Positions 27,498-36,795 are shown, counted from the first letter of the stretch. The stretch is 64,000 bases of DNA from Chitinophagaceae bacterium (GCA_004173235.1 SEAC01000026.1:1-64000), one strand, 5' to 3'. Translations and numbers: made by a program. Notes: generated from the letters alone by a model not told the origin.

Positions 27498-27980
27498 ATG
27501 AAACAGTTCTTCCCAGCCATCGTTGCGCTCTTGACCCTTGCCGCCTGTAATTCCAACCCTAAGGTTACACCTCCAACCCCACAGGATACAACCGGCCTGG
27601 CAGCCTTCCAGCAGCAGCGTCTTCACAACATTTCCACTTCCGAACTCGATTCGCAGGCAAGAGTTGCCACCGTGCAACCTGCGGCAGTGCGCCAGGTGCG
27701 CACGGTTCGTAAAAGCACCGCATCATCGGCGTCGGGCGGTGGCGGATCTACGGCCAGCAGTTCGGGCAGCGGCACTGCCGCGGCACCCGCAGCCGCCGAA
27801 AAGAAAGGCATCAGCAAAACCGCTAAGGGCGCCATCATTGGCGGTGTAGCCGGAGCCGCTGGTGGCGCACTCATCAACAAAAAGAACCGTGCAGCAGGTG
27901 CCGTCATCGGGGGCATCGTAGGTGCCGGTGCAGGTGCCGTGATCGGCAACCAGGCCGACAAGCGCGACGGACGACATTGA
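27498..27980 (+). CDS. Glycine-zipper lipoprotein
   Basis: The 160-residue protein has a lipoprotein signal peptide with lipobox LAAC at Cys17. A Ser/Ala/Gly-rich linker follows (about 75-105), then a glycine zipper from KGAIIGGVAGAAGGALIN to IGGIVGAGAGAVIGNQ, the YMGG/SlyB-like membrane-associating motif. It is probably an envelope structural protein. A terminator follows. Confidence 0.82.
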   Translation: MKQFFPAIVALLTLAACNSNPKVTPPTPQDTTGLAAFQQQRLHNISTSELDSQARVATVQPAAVRQVRTVRKSTASSASGGGGSTASSSGSGTAAAPAAAEKKGISKTAKGAIIGGVAGAAGGALINKKNRAAGAVIGGIVGAGAGAVIGNQADKRDGRH

Positions 27981-28016
27981 TCGCTAAAAATCACCAAACC
28001 CCTGATGAACGCAATC

Positions 28017-28047
28017 TCCCGGTTTCGCAAGAAGCCGGGATTTTTTT
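28017..28047 (+). terminator. Terminator of the glycine-zipper gene
   Basis: TCCCGGTTTC and GAAGCCGGGA form a 10-bp stem (one G-U) with loop GCAA, followed by seven T residues. Confidence 0.9.
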
Positions 28048-28135
28048 GTGTAATGGAGCTGCGATGTTTATTCTGCGCCAACGGGCTGATTAAGGGAATG
28101 TGGCACGAAATTCCACGTGTTATAGAAACGTTTGT

Positions 28136-28276
28136 ATGATGGACACTACCCAATTCCGAGACGAAGAACATGATGCCGTGGCGAATGGCTTTCGCACCGT
28201 TCCTGCCGTGATAACAGGATCGCTGGTGCTTTTGTTTTTTATGTCCATCCTGTATGTGCTCTTTAGCGGATATTGA
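28136..28276 (+). CDS. Small single-pass membrane protein, 46 residues
   Basis: A short frame beginning ATG ATG. It has a polar, acidic N-terminus (DTTQFRDEEHDAVANGFRT) and one membrane helix (AVITGSLVLLFFMSILYVLF) ending at SGY. The composition is unlike chance translation, but no family is recognised and no promoter is clear. It stops 10 bp before the convergent CorA gene. Confidence 0.45.
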   Translation: MMDTTQFRDEEHDAVANGFRTVPAVITGSLVLLFFMSILYVLFSGY

Positions 28277-28286
28277 AGACCGCTCG

Positions 28287-29243
28287 CTACAGCCACCGCT
28301 TCCTTTTAAAGAACCATAAGAACAGAAGCGAAGCGATAACCATAAGTCCCAATGCGAACGGATAACCCCAATGCCATCCCAGTTCGGGCATATTGTGGAA
28401 GTTCATCCCGTAAATAGAAGCGATCAGCGTGGGCGGCATAAAGATCACCGTCACCACCGTGAAGATTTTGATCACTTTGTTCTGCTCGATGTTTACAAGA
28501 CCAAGAAAGGTATTCTGCAGATATTCCAGTCGCTCGAAATTGAATTGCGTGTGCTGAAGGATGGAGCCGATGTCCTTGATGATAACGCGCAGCCGCTCCT
28601 TGTCCGATTCTTCCACATTATGACTTTTGAGCAGCGACGACACGAGGCGCTGCTTGTCCACGATGCTTTCGCGCGCAAGAATGGTATTTTCCTGTAGCTC
28701 GGTAATGTCGATAAGCACCTGCTCCTTGAAAGAGCGTTCCTTGGTAAGCTTGCGGCTGTTGTCGGTTGTGAGGCGCGAAAGGTGCTCGATGAAGTCGGCG
28801 TCGAGGTCGATCTGGAATTCGATCAGCGTCAGCAGCATGTAAAGTCCATCCACATCTTTCCCGGCGCGCACCGTTTTCAGGCGCTTCACCGTTAGTGCGA
28901 ATGCTTTCAGATCGGCGTTGCGGAGGGTGAACAGCACACCACGCTGCACGATGAAAGACACCTGCTCGGTTTCGAAGCTGCGGTCGGAGTAAAGGATGAA
29001 GCTGTTGTTTCCTTCGAGGTAATCGTGGCCTTCAAAAAAACGCGAGCTGCTTTCGATCTCCGCGGCTTCCTGCGGCGTAAAGAGCTCGATGCCGAAGTGC
29101 CGTTCCACCGTTGCCTTTTCCACCGCCGAACTTTCCTGCAGGTCTACCCACACGATGCGCTGGCTGTCGGCGGGCTCGAGCAGGCCTGCACCTTTTTCCC
29201 AGGTGAGGCGGCCCTGCTCGTTGATGTAGAAAAGACGGATCAT
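28287..29243 (-). CDS. CorA-family divalent cation transporter
   Basis: Start ATG 29243 (MIRLFYINEQGRL) gives 318 residues. The long cytoplasmic alpha/beta domain is followed by two C-terminal helices separated by YGMNFHNMPE, the GMN signature that forms the pore entrance, and a basic KRKRWL tail. CorA proteins move Mg2+ (some Co2+, Ni2+ or Zn2+) as inner-membrane pentamers. Upstream in-frame residues to 29363 lack family character. Confidence 0.93.
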   Translation of the reverse strand: MIRLFYINEQGRLTWEKGAGLLEPADSQRIVWVDLQESSAVEKATVERHFGIELFTPQEAAEIESSSRFFEGHDYLEGNNSFILYSDRSFETEQVSFIVQRGVLFTLRNADLKAFALTVKRLKTVRAGKDVDGLYMLLTLIEFQIDLDADFIEHLSRLTTDNSRKLTKERSFKEQVLIDITELQENTILARESIVDKQRLVSSLLKSHNVEESDKERLRVIIKDIGSILQHTQFNFERLEYLQNTFLGLVNIEQNKVIKIFTVVTVIFMPPTLIASIYGMNFHNMPELGWHWGYPFALGLMVIASLLFLWFFKRKRWL

Positions 29244-29295
29244 AGTGAATGGCTTTGCGCGGCGGTGGTTCCAAAAATAGCGAGGCGCGCGCCAA

Positions 29296-30063
29296 TTAAG
29301 ACAGGTTGTTGCGGCCCCCTTCATTTGCTTCCGCAGGCGGTTCCTCGTAGTGCTCGCGCACATCCACCGGTGGGGTCTTGCCGCCTTTCATCCGCATCTG
29401 CAGCACGTCAACGCCCAGCGCGAAGGCCATTGAAAAATAGATGTAGCCTTTCGGGATGTGGTAGCCTAACCCCTCGCCCATGAGCGAAACGCCGATCAGC
29501 AGCAGGAAGGAGAGCGCCAGCATCTTGAACGCGGGGTGGCGGTTAATGAAGGAGCTGATGGGGCCGGCGGCAAAGAGCATGATGCCTACCGTTACGATCA
29601 CGGCCACATACATGATCCAGAGTTCGTCTACCATGCCCACGGCCGTGATGATGGAATCGACGGAGAATACGAGGTCGAGTATGAGTATCTGGATGATGAC
29701 GCTGCGAAAGGTGTTGGCCTTGATGTTCTTCGTTTCATCGCCCTCCTCTCCTTCCATCTTGTGCCAGATCTCTTTCGAAGCTTTGTAGATAAGAAAGAGT
29801 CCGCCCGCGATGAGAATCAGGTCCTTGCCGGAGATGCTCTGATCCATCACCTTGAAGAGTTCGCCATCGAGCTTCAGGATGATGGAGATGATGCCGAGCA
29901 GGCCGAGTCGCAACACCATGGCGAGAATGAGCCCGAGGCGGCGCGCCTTCTGCTGCTGGTGTTTGGGCAGGCGGCCGGCAACGATGGAGATGAAGATCAC
30001 ATTGTCGAGACCGAGAACCACTTCAAGAAGGATCAGCGTGAGGAGGGCGATTACCTGTTCCAT
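29296..30063 (-). CDS. TerC-family integral membrane protein
   Basis: The 255-residue protein has about seven membrane helices and the paired TerC motifs EVVLGLDNVIFISI near the start and DLVFSVDSIITAVGM mid-protein, whose acidic residues may bind metal. TerC relatives are linked to tellurite resistance or to Mn2+ export and metalation of secreted proteins; which applies here is unknown. The C-terminus is cytoplasmic-looking and acidic. Confidence 0.93.
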   Translation of the reverse strand: MEQVIALLTLILLEVVLGLDNVIFISIVAGRLPKHQQQKARRLGLILAMVLRLGLLGIISIILKLDGELFKVMDQSISGKDLILIAGGLFLIYKASKEIWHKMEGEEGDETKNIKANTFRSVIIQILILDLVFSVDSIITAVGMVDELWIMYVAVIVTVGIMLFAAGPISSFINRHPAFKMLALSFLLLIGVSLMGEGLGYHIPKGYIYFSMAFALGVDVLQMRMKGGKTPPVDVREHYEEPPAEANEGGRNNLS

Positions 30064-30095
30064 CGGCCAAAACTAAGGGTAGGGCGCTTGAGCAA

Positions 30096-31529
30096 TCATA
30101 TCGGAACGCCAAACATGGAAAAACCCGCCCAGTAGTACGGGTCTGGCTGTTTGTTTTTATACTCGAGGACGGCCCTGCGCCAGGCTTCGTAAGGAAAATA
30201 GTCCTGACCTTTCCCGTCGCTGACAAGATGTTTCAGAAACAACGACATCAATTCGGGTGTGCGGCCGTCGCTGATTTCCCAAAGGCTCATCAGCACATTG
30301 CGTGCGCCTGCGATCTCAAAAGCGCGTGCAAGACCAATGGTACCCCCGGCATGGGCAAGGCCAACCCCAGTCTCGCATGCGCTCAGCACCACGAGCAACG
30401 CCGCCATCTTTGTCGCTTGAATCTCGCGCGTGGTAAGTATTGCGCTATCCCCTCCGCCACTGAGCAGGATGTAGCTCTTTGCCATTGGGTTCTCGATATC
30501 TGCTACGGCGTGGGTAGCGAAATATACCAGTTGGGCATTGCCCATGGCCGCCAGGACCTTCGCTTTTGTCGCCTTTTCGGAAAGTAACAATTCGCTCTTC
30601 GGAAATTGTCGGGAGGCAGCCAGTAGTTCCGCGTGCGCGCCTGGAAGCGGGGTAAATCGCTCCGTCAGCGACCCGCTGTTCACGGGAGCGCCTACCAAAA
30701 GCACCTTGCCATTGTGCTCACTCCATCGAGCCGAATCGTTGACCGCATATTTTGATGCGCGGGCAAGGTATTCAGTTGTGTTCGTCATATCCCGCGACTC
30801 TGGAAGGTCTTCCCGAACAGGCACGTTTTCATTGAACCCCATCAGAACGAATTCCATCACAGATGGTGCAATGGAATAACTCATTCGCTCAATCAGGGGT
30901 TTCTTTTTGATGGGAAGGCAGGCAAATGGGAAAGAACCAATGTTGAATGTGGGGATCAGCACCAGGTGCTGGAGGCTATCAAGTGGAAACTTCTCCGGAA
31001 GCAGTAAATGGGCTGCCTCCTCTGCCAGCGAGGCAACACTTTGTTTTGCTTCAGCTTCTTTTTTGCGAACACCTCGCGCAGCAGTTCCTGTCATGTGCTG
31101 GCCGATGGCATCATGCAGCCGCATCTGCAGACGCTGAAGTTCTGCCGCCGTTACGCGTCGTATGGAAGTATCGCGCCTACCGCTGCCTATGTAGATCAAT
31201 ACGAGACTGTCTGCATGCAACGTGTAAATGATTGCGCCTGCTGAACGCCACTGTTCCAGTGTACGTGCAACGTCGTCCAGGTCAAAGCGAAAAAGTTTCC
31301 GGTAGCTCTGCCAGTCAAAATTCGGGGCGCCACGTCTGGCCCAAAGTTGGAGGTGGCTTTCTACGGCGTGCAACAGGTTCATCTCGGCAAAACCCTCCAG
31401 TCGTTCGGTGTGGGAGAGTAAAATGGAGTCGGTCTTGCTCTGCGCGGCTGATGCAACAGTAGCACGTTGCGCGCCGGCGGTCATCGCCAGCAAAACCGTA
31501 CCAATCAAAAGCTGCATAGAGCGGTTCAT
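30096..31529 (-). CDS. Secreted CHAT-domain protein without TPR repeats
   Basis: Start ATG 31529 gives a signal peptide (SMQLLIGTVLLAMTAGAQ) and 477 residues. The C-terminal two-thirds is a CHAT (caspase HetF-associated with TPRs) domain: LVLIPTFNIGSFPFACLP, LPGAHAEL, the catalytic His in LVYFATHAVAD and the catalytic Cys in LLVVLSACETGVG, then ARNVLMSLWEISD. Typical Bacteroidota CHAT proteins carry many TPRs before this domain; here only about 100 non-TPR residues separate it from the signal peptide. It is a probable envelope cysteine protease or a remnant of a longer one. Confidence 0.88.
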   Translation of the reverse strand: MNRSMQLLIGTVLLAMTAGAQRATVASAAQSKTDSILLSHTERLEGFAEMNLLHAVESHLQLWARRGAPNFDWQSYRKLFRFDLDDVARTLEQWRSAGAIIYTLHADSLVLIYIGSGRRDTSIRRVTAAELQRLQMRLHDAIGQHMTGTAARGVRKKEAEAKQSVASLAEEAAHLLLPEKFPLDSLQHLVLIPTFNIGSFPFACLPIKKKPLIERMSYSIAPSVMEFVLMGFNENVPVREDLPESRDMTNTTEYLARASKYAVNDSARWSEHNGKVLLVGAPVNSGSLTERFTPLPGAHAELLAASRQFPKSELLLSEKATKAKVLAAMGNAQLVYFATHAVADIENPMAKSYILLSGGGDSAILTTREIQATKMAALLVVLSACETGVGLAHAGGTIGLARAFEIAGARNVLMSLWEISDGRTPELMSLFLKHLVSDGKGQDYFPYEAWRRAVLEYKNKQPDPYYWAGFSMFGVPI

Positions 31530-31748
31530 CCCGGTTAATTTACGATGATCCAGGCAAATAACACGATCGTTTTGCGACTGAAAAAAACGATGAAAAGGAC
31601 CACCCTCGTTCAACCGGGAGGATCCTTCTGCGGATCGGAGGACCCGCGTGGAGCCGGATTAACAGGCTTCTGCTATCTTCGCGCCGCATCGGGCGAGTTA
31701 ACCTTTCATTAACCCTTCGCCTCATACTTTCGCTTTTTAACAACGACA

Positions 31749-32477
31749 ATGAGAAAATTTCTATTGGTAGCGCTGGCCCTGAGTGTTTCGGGAATGGTGA
31801 TGGCGCAGTCTGACTCGACCGTAAAGCGCAGTATGCTTTCCAGCCGCGGCCTGCCAAAGGGCAACGACCACTTCATGGTGCAGGTGGGCTACACGCAGTG
31901 GGCAGGCGCTCCCGACACACTGAAGATGGGCGGCATTCCGCGCTCGCTCAATATCTATTTCATGATGGCCTTCCCCTTCCGCACCAACCCGCACCTGAGC
32001 GCAGCCATCGGGCTGGGTGTTGGCTCGGATAACATCTTTTTCAAAAACACCGAAATCGGCATCCGCGACAACAGCGCCACGATCGCGTTCCGCAACGTAG
32101 CCGATACGAACCACTTCAAAAAATACAAGCTCACCACCGATTATCTTGAAGTCCCCATCGAACTGCGCTGGACCGCACGCCCCGACGACGATGCGCACAG
32201 CTTCAAAGTGGCACTGGGTGTGAAAGTGGGCACCATGCTCAACGCAAAAACGAAGGGCAAAACGCTGCAGAACGCTGCCGGCACCACGATCAACGAATAC
32301 AAAGAGAAGGAATACAGCAAGCGCTTCTTCAACAGCCAGCGCCTCGTGGCCCAGGGCCGCATCGGCTATGGCCACTTCGGGCTCTTTGCTTCCTACCAGG
32401 TTTCGCAGGTGTTCAAAGAAAACCTCGGCCCCAACGTGCACCCGTTCACGATCGGGTTTACGCTCTCCGGGCTTTAA
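31749..32477 (+). CDS. Outer-membrane beta-barrel protein
   Basis: The 242-residue protein has a signal peptide (RKFLLVALALSVSGMVMAQ) and alternating amphipathic strands such as HFMVQVGYTQWAG, LSAAIGLGVGSDNIFF, YLEVPIELRWTAR and FKVALGVKVGTML, ending HPFTIGFTLSGL with a membrane-facing pattern. This is the PorT/OmpW-like barrel class common in Bacteroidota. The variant box TACTTTCG lies about 20 bp upstream. Function unknown. Confidence 0.82.
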   Translation: MRKFLLVALALSVSGMVMAQSDSTVKRSMLSSRGLPKGNDHFMVQVGYTQWAGAPDTLKMGGIPRSLNIYFMMAFPFRTNPHLSAAIGLGVGSDNIFFKNTEIGIRDNSATIAFRNVADTNHFKKYKLTTDYLEVPIELRWTARPDDDAHSFKVALGVKVGTMLNAKTKGKTLQNAAGTTINEYKEKEYSKRFFNSQRLVAQGRIGYGHFGLFASYQVSQVFKENLGPNVHPFTIGFTLSGL

Positions 32478-32510
32478 GATGCGCACGGAAATCACGGAAC
32501 ATACTATTTT

Positions 32511-32543
32511 GAAAAGCTGCGCAATGTGCAGCTTTTCTTTTTC
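32511..32543 (+). terminator. Terminator of the beta-barrel gene
   Basis: GAAAAGCTGC and GCAGCTTTTC form a perfect 10-bp stem with a 7-nt loop and a following TTTTTC run. Confidence 0.85.
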
Positions 32544-32604
32544 GTGGATTCCGTCCCGAAGCTTCGGCATTCCGTGCGTCGCCTCCCCGGCACTGTGATT
32601 GCAC

Positions 32605-32612
32605 TATTTTTG
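32605..32612 (+). promoter_or_regulatory. -7 promoter box of hflX
   Basis: TATTTTTG (TAnnTTTG) ends only 5 bp before the hflX ATG at 32618, which predicts a leaderless or nearly leaderless transcript. The -33 region is not consensus. Confidence 0.55.
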
Positions 32613-32617
32613 ATCCG

Positions 32618-33808
32618 ATGATCGACAACAAGAACAAAATCGTTGAAGAAGAAAAGGCCGTGCTGGTGGGCGTGGTGCAAAAGGAGCAGACCGAAACGCA
32701 GGTGACCGAATACCTCGACGAGCTCGCTTTCCTGGCAGAAACCGCGGGCGCCGTCACCGTGAAGCGGTTCATACAAAAGCTTGCGCGGCCCGAACCGAAA
32801 ACGTTCGTGGGGAAGGGCAAGCTGGAAGAGATCGGCAACTACGTGCGCGCAAACGGCATCAACCTGATCATTTTCGACGACGAGCTTACGGGCGCACAAA
32901 TCGGCAACATCGAAAAAGAAACAAAGGTCAAGGTCATCGACCGCTCCGACCTGATCCTCGACATCTTCGCTAACCGCGCAAAGACGGCCCAGGCAAAAGC
33001 ACAGGTGGAGCTGGCGCAATACCAATATATCCTCCCGCGCCTGCGGGGCATGTGGACGCACCTTGAGCGCCTCGGGGGCGGCATCGGCACGCGCGGCCCG
33101 GGCGAGAGCGAGATCGAGACCGACCGCCGTATCGTGCGCGAAAAGATCTCGCTGCTGCGCAAGCGGCTAAAGGAGATCGACAAGCAGTCTTTCACTCAAC
33201 GCAAGGAACGCGGTGAGTTCATCCGCGTTTCGCTGGTAGGCTACACCAACGTGGGCAAGAGCACGCTGATGAATTTGCTGAGCAAAAGCGACGTGCTTGC
33301 GGAGAACAAGCTTTTTGCAACACTCGATACCACAACGCGTAAGATCGTTTACGAAACGACACCGTTCCTCCTGTCGGATACCGTTGGATTCATTCGCAAG
33401 TTGCCACACCACCTGGTGGAAAGCTTCAAGAGCACGCTCGACGAAGTGCGCGAGGCCGACATCCTGCTGCACGTAGTAGACCTGAGCCACCCGCAGTATG
33501 AAGACCAGATGGGTACCGTAAACAAAACCCTGCAGGAGCTCAAGAGCTTCGAGAAGCCGATGCTCGTGATCTTCAACAAACTGGATGAATACGTGAAGAA
33601 GACATTCGACGCCTGGCTCGATGATGCTACCAGGGCCGACCTCCTGCGCGAGCTGGAGGAACGCTGGCAGCGGGAAACCGGTGGCAATGCGCTGTTCATA
33701 TCAGCGCTCGAACGCACCAACATCGACAAGCTCCGCGAAGTGGTATTGCAAAAGGTACGCGAGCTGTATCGGATCAGGTATCCTTACAAAACTGAGTTCT
33801 TATATTAA
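32618..33808 (+). CDS. hflX: Ribosome-associated GTPase HflX
   Basis: The 396-residue protein has the HflX N-terminal domain (AGAVTVKRFIQKLARPEPKT, then RGPGESEIETDRR) and a TRAFAC GTPase domain with G1 GYTNVGKST, G3 DTVGFIRKLPHHLVESF and G4 NKLD. HflX splits stalled or hibernating ribosomes under stress. Length and order are normal. Confidence 0.96.
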   Translation: MIDNKNKIVEEEKAVLVGVVQKEQTETQVTEYLDELAFLAETAGAVTVKRFIQKLARPEPKTFVGKGKLEEIGNYVRANGINLIIFDDELTGAQIGNIEKETKVKVIDRSDLILDIFANRAKTAQAKAQVELAQYQYILPRLRGMWTHLERLGGGIGTRGPGESEIETDRRIVREKISLLRKRLKEIDKQSFTQRKERGEFIRVSLVGYTNVGKSTLMNLLSKSDVLAENKLFATLDTTTRKIVYETTPFLLSDTVGFIRKLPHHLVESFKSTLDEVREADILLHVVDLSHPQYEDQMGTVNKTLQELKSFEKPMLVIFNKLDEYVKKTFDAWLDDATRADLLRELEERWQRETGGNALFISALERTNIDKLREVVLQKVRELYRIRYPYKTEFLY

Positions 33809-33892
33809 CTAAAAAGTCAAAAGGCTGATACCAAAGCGTGCTACCGATCCCCGGTACTTGCGTTATTGAATTTTGACTTTTGAATTTTCCCT

Positions 33893-34246
33893 TTGTTTAT
33901 TTTGAATCTAACCTGGCATAAGCTCGCGGAGTCCATCGAAGAAATTCCCTGGAACGCCAACAACCTCGCTGAGATCGAAGCGGCGGGCAGATCGTTTTGT
34001 TTGGCGCGCCACAACGGACAGGTATTTGCCATAGCACCCAAATGTCCGCACGCTTCGGGCAGGATGGCCGGTGGTGTGATCGATGGGCAGGGAAACGTGG
34101 TATGTCCGCTGCATCGCTATAAGTTCTGTTTAAGCAACGGCCGCAACGTAAGTGGCGAAGGATATTTTCTTAAACACTTTCCATTGGAGTGGCGCGAAGA
34201 CGGCCTTTACGTTGGTCTGCAAAAAGGCTTTCTCGGGATCTTTTAA
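33893..34246 (+). CDS. Rieske [2Fe-2S] ferredoxin-like protein
   Basis: The cluster ligands are clear: CPHASG (residue about 51) and CPLHRYKF (about 71), with a NirD-like surround (GNVVCPLH, NGRNVSGEGYF). No in-frame ATG precedes the conserved WHKLAES, so translation must use TTG at 33893 or TTG at 33902. With no other domains, it is probably an electron-transfer partner of an unlinked oxidoreductase. Confidence 0.85.
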   Translation: MFILNLTWHKLAESIEEIPWNANNLAEIEAAGRSFCLARHNGQVFAIAPKCPHASGRMAGGVIDGQGNVVCPLHRYKFCLSNGRNVSGEGYFLKHFPLEWREDGLYVGLQKGFLGIF

Positions 34247-34326
34247 CCCCTCGTCAATAAGGCCTTGGCCGTACCGCAAAGGAATCACTACATTGAGGCC
34301 GGGAATATGTCTCGTCCAGAACCAAC

Positions 34327-35976
34327 ATGAATCTCGCTCGCTACCTCGAAAGAACCGGCCGCCTCGTGGTCGCAGTAGCACTCTTCTGCGCGCTGCTGCT
34401 TTTTCTTGTGTGGTATCTTATCCTCCGACAGCTTGATGAAAGCAAGCAGGCTGCGCTCGACGCAGCCGTGCAACGCAACAACAACCTTGTTGTCACGCTC
34501 GAGCAACAGGCCATCCGCACGATCCGCAATGCAGATGCGCTGCTGCAGCTGGTGCGCTACGAGTATGCCAAGAGCGGCAACCGCATCAACCTCGACGAGC
34601 TGCTCGACCGAGGTGTGATCGACATGCATTACGTGGCCGGTGTATCGATCATGGATTCGCTCGGCCGCATGGAGGTTAGCAACCTTCATCTTCCGGTGGG
34701 CACTTCCGTAGATCTACGGGACCGCGAACACTTCTCCTTTCATAAGAAATACGCCGACAGCCTTTTCATCGGGCTGCCCATCGAGTCGAGAACGCTTCAT
34801 CGCGCCGTGATCGTGTTGAGCCGCCGCATCAGCCTTCCCGATGGCTCGTTCGGTGGCACCGTCGCCGTGCAGGTAGAACCGGGCACTTTCATCCGCTACT
34901 ACGCGCAGGCCAACCTCCGTCCGCACGACCTGATCTCGCTCATTGCTCCCAATGGCATTACGTATGCGCGCCGCACGGGCAACAAGGAAAGCTGGGGCGA
35001 AGACATTCATAAGAGTCCGCTCTTTGATCACCTGGCGCAACAGCCGATAGGTTATTACTTCGCTCCCGATGCCATTCACGGCATTCCTACCTGGTTCAGC
35101 TACCGCCGCCTCGATGGCTACCCGATGGTTGCAACCGTGGGCGCTTCCGAGCAGGACATCCTTGCAGATCATCGCACGCTGTCGCTTCGCGAGTATCGCT
35201 TCGGTGCTATCATCAGTGTGTTGCTGATGTTGTTTTCTGCAATGGTGCTTACCGTATTACTACAACGCCGCACGCGCATACTCGACATCCAGGCAGCAGA
35301 ACAGCAAAGAAGGCGCGAGCAAAAGCGCTACCAGCGAAAGCTCACGCAGCAGATCATTGCTGCGCAGGAGCGTGAGCGCGAAGGCATCGGCCGTGAACTG
35401 CACGACAACGTGAACCAGGTGCTTACCACCGTGAAGCTGAATATTGAACTGGCGCAAGGCGATCCCTCGCTGGCGCCGGGCTTGTTGGAACGATCGGTGC
35501 GCTATCTGCAGCAATGCATTGGCGAGATACGCAACCTTTCGCGCGAGCTGTCGGCGCCTACGCTGGGAACGCGATCGCTGGTGGATTCAATTACGGCCCT
35601 CGTGGAGATGGTGGCTCCCGCCGCGCAGCTGGACATCCGCTTTCGCCACGACGCTTACCGGCAGGGCCTTCCGAAGGAATACAAGCTGGCCTTATACCGC
35701 ATCCTGCAGGAAGCGTTGAACAACGTGTTGCGCCATGCGGGCGCGAGCAAGGTCGACATCGAGCTTGCGCAATCGGGTGGCGTTACCATCCTTATTGTGA
35801 CGGATGATGGAAAGGGCTTTACGCCCGGCAGCCCGCGCGGGGGCATTGGCCTAACGAACATGCGCAGCCGCGCGGCCGTACTTGGCGGAACGCTCCAGGT
35901 GCAATCCGCGCCGGGCCGTGGATGCCAGCTGCAGATCCGCGTGCCCATCCCCGGGCACAGCACGAACCTCGAATAG
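34327..35976 (+). CDS. Membrane sensor histidine kinase with Cache-like sensor
   Basis: The 549-residue protein has an N-terminal helix (VVAVALFCALLLFLVWYLIL), an extracytoplasmic dCache-like region (about 40-285; VDLRDREHFSFHKKYADSLF, GGTVAVQVEPGTFIRYYAQ), a second helix (FGAIISVLLMLFSAMVLTVL), then a HisKA_3 helix with GIGRELHDNVNQVLTTVKLN and HATPase_c with VTDDGKGF and GGIGLTNMRSRAA. It is a NarL/DesK-class kinase that senses an outside signal. No cognate regulator is adjacent. Confidence 0.92.
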   Translation: MNLARYLERTGRLVVAVALFCALLLFLVWYLILRQLDESKQAALDAAVQRNNNLVVTLEQQAIRTIRNADALLQLVRYEYAKSGNRINLDELLDRGVIDMHYVAGVSIMDSLGRMEVSNLHLPVGTSVDLRDREHFSFHKKYADSLFIGLPIESRTLHRAVIVLSRRISLPDGSFGGTVAVQVEPGTFIRYYAQANLRPHDLISLIAPNGITYARRTGNKESWGEDIHKSPLFDHLAQQPIGYYFAPDAIHGIPTWFSYRRLDGYPMVATVGASEQDILADHRTLSLREYRFGAIISVLLMLFSAMVLTVLLQRRTRILDIQAAEQQRRREQKRYQRKLTQQIIAAQEREREGIGRELHDNVNQVLTTVKLNIELAQGDPSLAPGLLERSVRYLQQCIGEIRNLSRELSAPTLGTRSLVDSITALVEMVAPAAQLDIRFRHDAYRQGLPKEYKLALYRILQEALNNVLRHAGASKVDIELAQSGGVTILIVTDDGKGFTPGSPRGGIGLTNMRSRAAVLGGTLQVQSAPGRGCQLQIRVPIPGHSTNLE

Positions 35977-36003
35977 CAACCAATCCGACGCGTCCGCATT
36001 GAT

Positions 36004-36032
36004 CCCTCCCGCCCAACGGGAGGATTTTGTTT
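36004..36032. terminator. Terminator between convergent genes
   Basis: CCTCCCG and CGGGAGG form a 7-bp stem with loop CCCAA, then ATTTTGTTT. It lies 28 bp after the kinase stop and touches the end of the convergent gene, so it is best placed for the rightward transcript. Confidence 0.75.
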
Positions 36033-36654
36033 AGTAGGTAATGGTGAAAGTATAGAAGCCGCTTTCGTAGATGCTGTTGGCGCCGCTGTCCTGACCATCC
36101 CAAAGCAGCACCTTAAAGTAATACGTGCCGCTGTATTTGCTGATCTCCGGGTAGGGAATGAAGATGTACAGGTCGCTGGCGGTTTGACTGTTGTAAAGCG
36201 TTTGGTAGTAACCGGGGGTGAAGGTGGCTGATGATGAAACATTGCCGCTGATGGTGCGGAACGATCCATTGTCGTCGGTGAGCGGTCCGTTGCTATTGTA
36301 GAAATACGCTACGGCTTTCATGGGGCGTCCTTCGGCGTTGAAGATGGTGAACTTGGGCATGATGGCCATGCCGAGCACGCCGTTCTCGCGGTAGTTGTGC
36401 TGCGTAACCACGTCGAAGCGGTAGACGAGCATACAGGTGCCGCCGCGGCTTTTGCCGGCCTTGCTGCCCGCGTCCACATTTTGAACGCTGGCGGAGCCGG
36501 GTTGCCAAAGCACGCCTGCGCCGCGGCTGCCGGCTGGTGCCGGTTCCTGGAGGCGGAGCGTGACGGAATCGGGCGCGGGTGTAGCTATGGAGCCGGTTTG
36601 CGCGAAAGTGACCGAGGTGGAGCCAAGCAGGAGGGCGGCCAGCAGGAGGCGCAT
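36031..36654 (-). CDS. Secreted hypothetical protein, 207 residues
   Basis: A signal peptide (RLLLAALLLGSTSVTFAQ) is followed by a beta-rich globular domain containing GVLGMAIMPKFTIFNAEGRP, KAVAYFYNSNGPLTD and YLFIPYPE-like YIFIPYPEISKYSG. No family is recognised. The strand pattern with a C-terminal FTFTITY suggests an Ig-like or jelly-roll fold exported to the periplasm or surface. Confidence 0.7.
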   Translation of the reverse strand: MRLLLAALLLGSTSVTFAQTGSIATPAPDSVTLRLQEPAPAGSRGAGVLWQPGSASVQNVDAGSKAGKSRGGTCMLVYRFDVVTQHNYRENGVLGMAIMPKFTIFNAEGRPMKAVAYFYNSNGPLTDDNGSFRTISGNVSSSATFTPGYYQTLYNSQTASDLYIFIPYPEISKYSGTYYFKVLLWDGQDSGANSIYESGFYTFTITY

Positions 36655-36787
36655 AGGGATGAGTTTAGTGTGGCTAAGGTAGCAGGAAAAGTGCGCCAGA
36701 CACTGCGCTGCAGTGCCTCAAAACGTTCCGCTGATTGCTCTTTGAAAAAAAAATTGACATTCAGTGACAAGCGTTTACGAAAAATCC

Positions 36788-36795
36788 TATTTTTG
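36788..36795 (+). promoter_or_regulatory. Possible -7 box for tRNA-Asn
   Basis: TATTTTTG lies 80 bp upstream of tRNA-Asn with no gene between, so it probably drives the tRNA. Confidence 0.4.
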
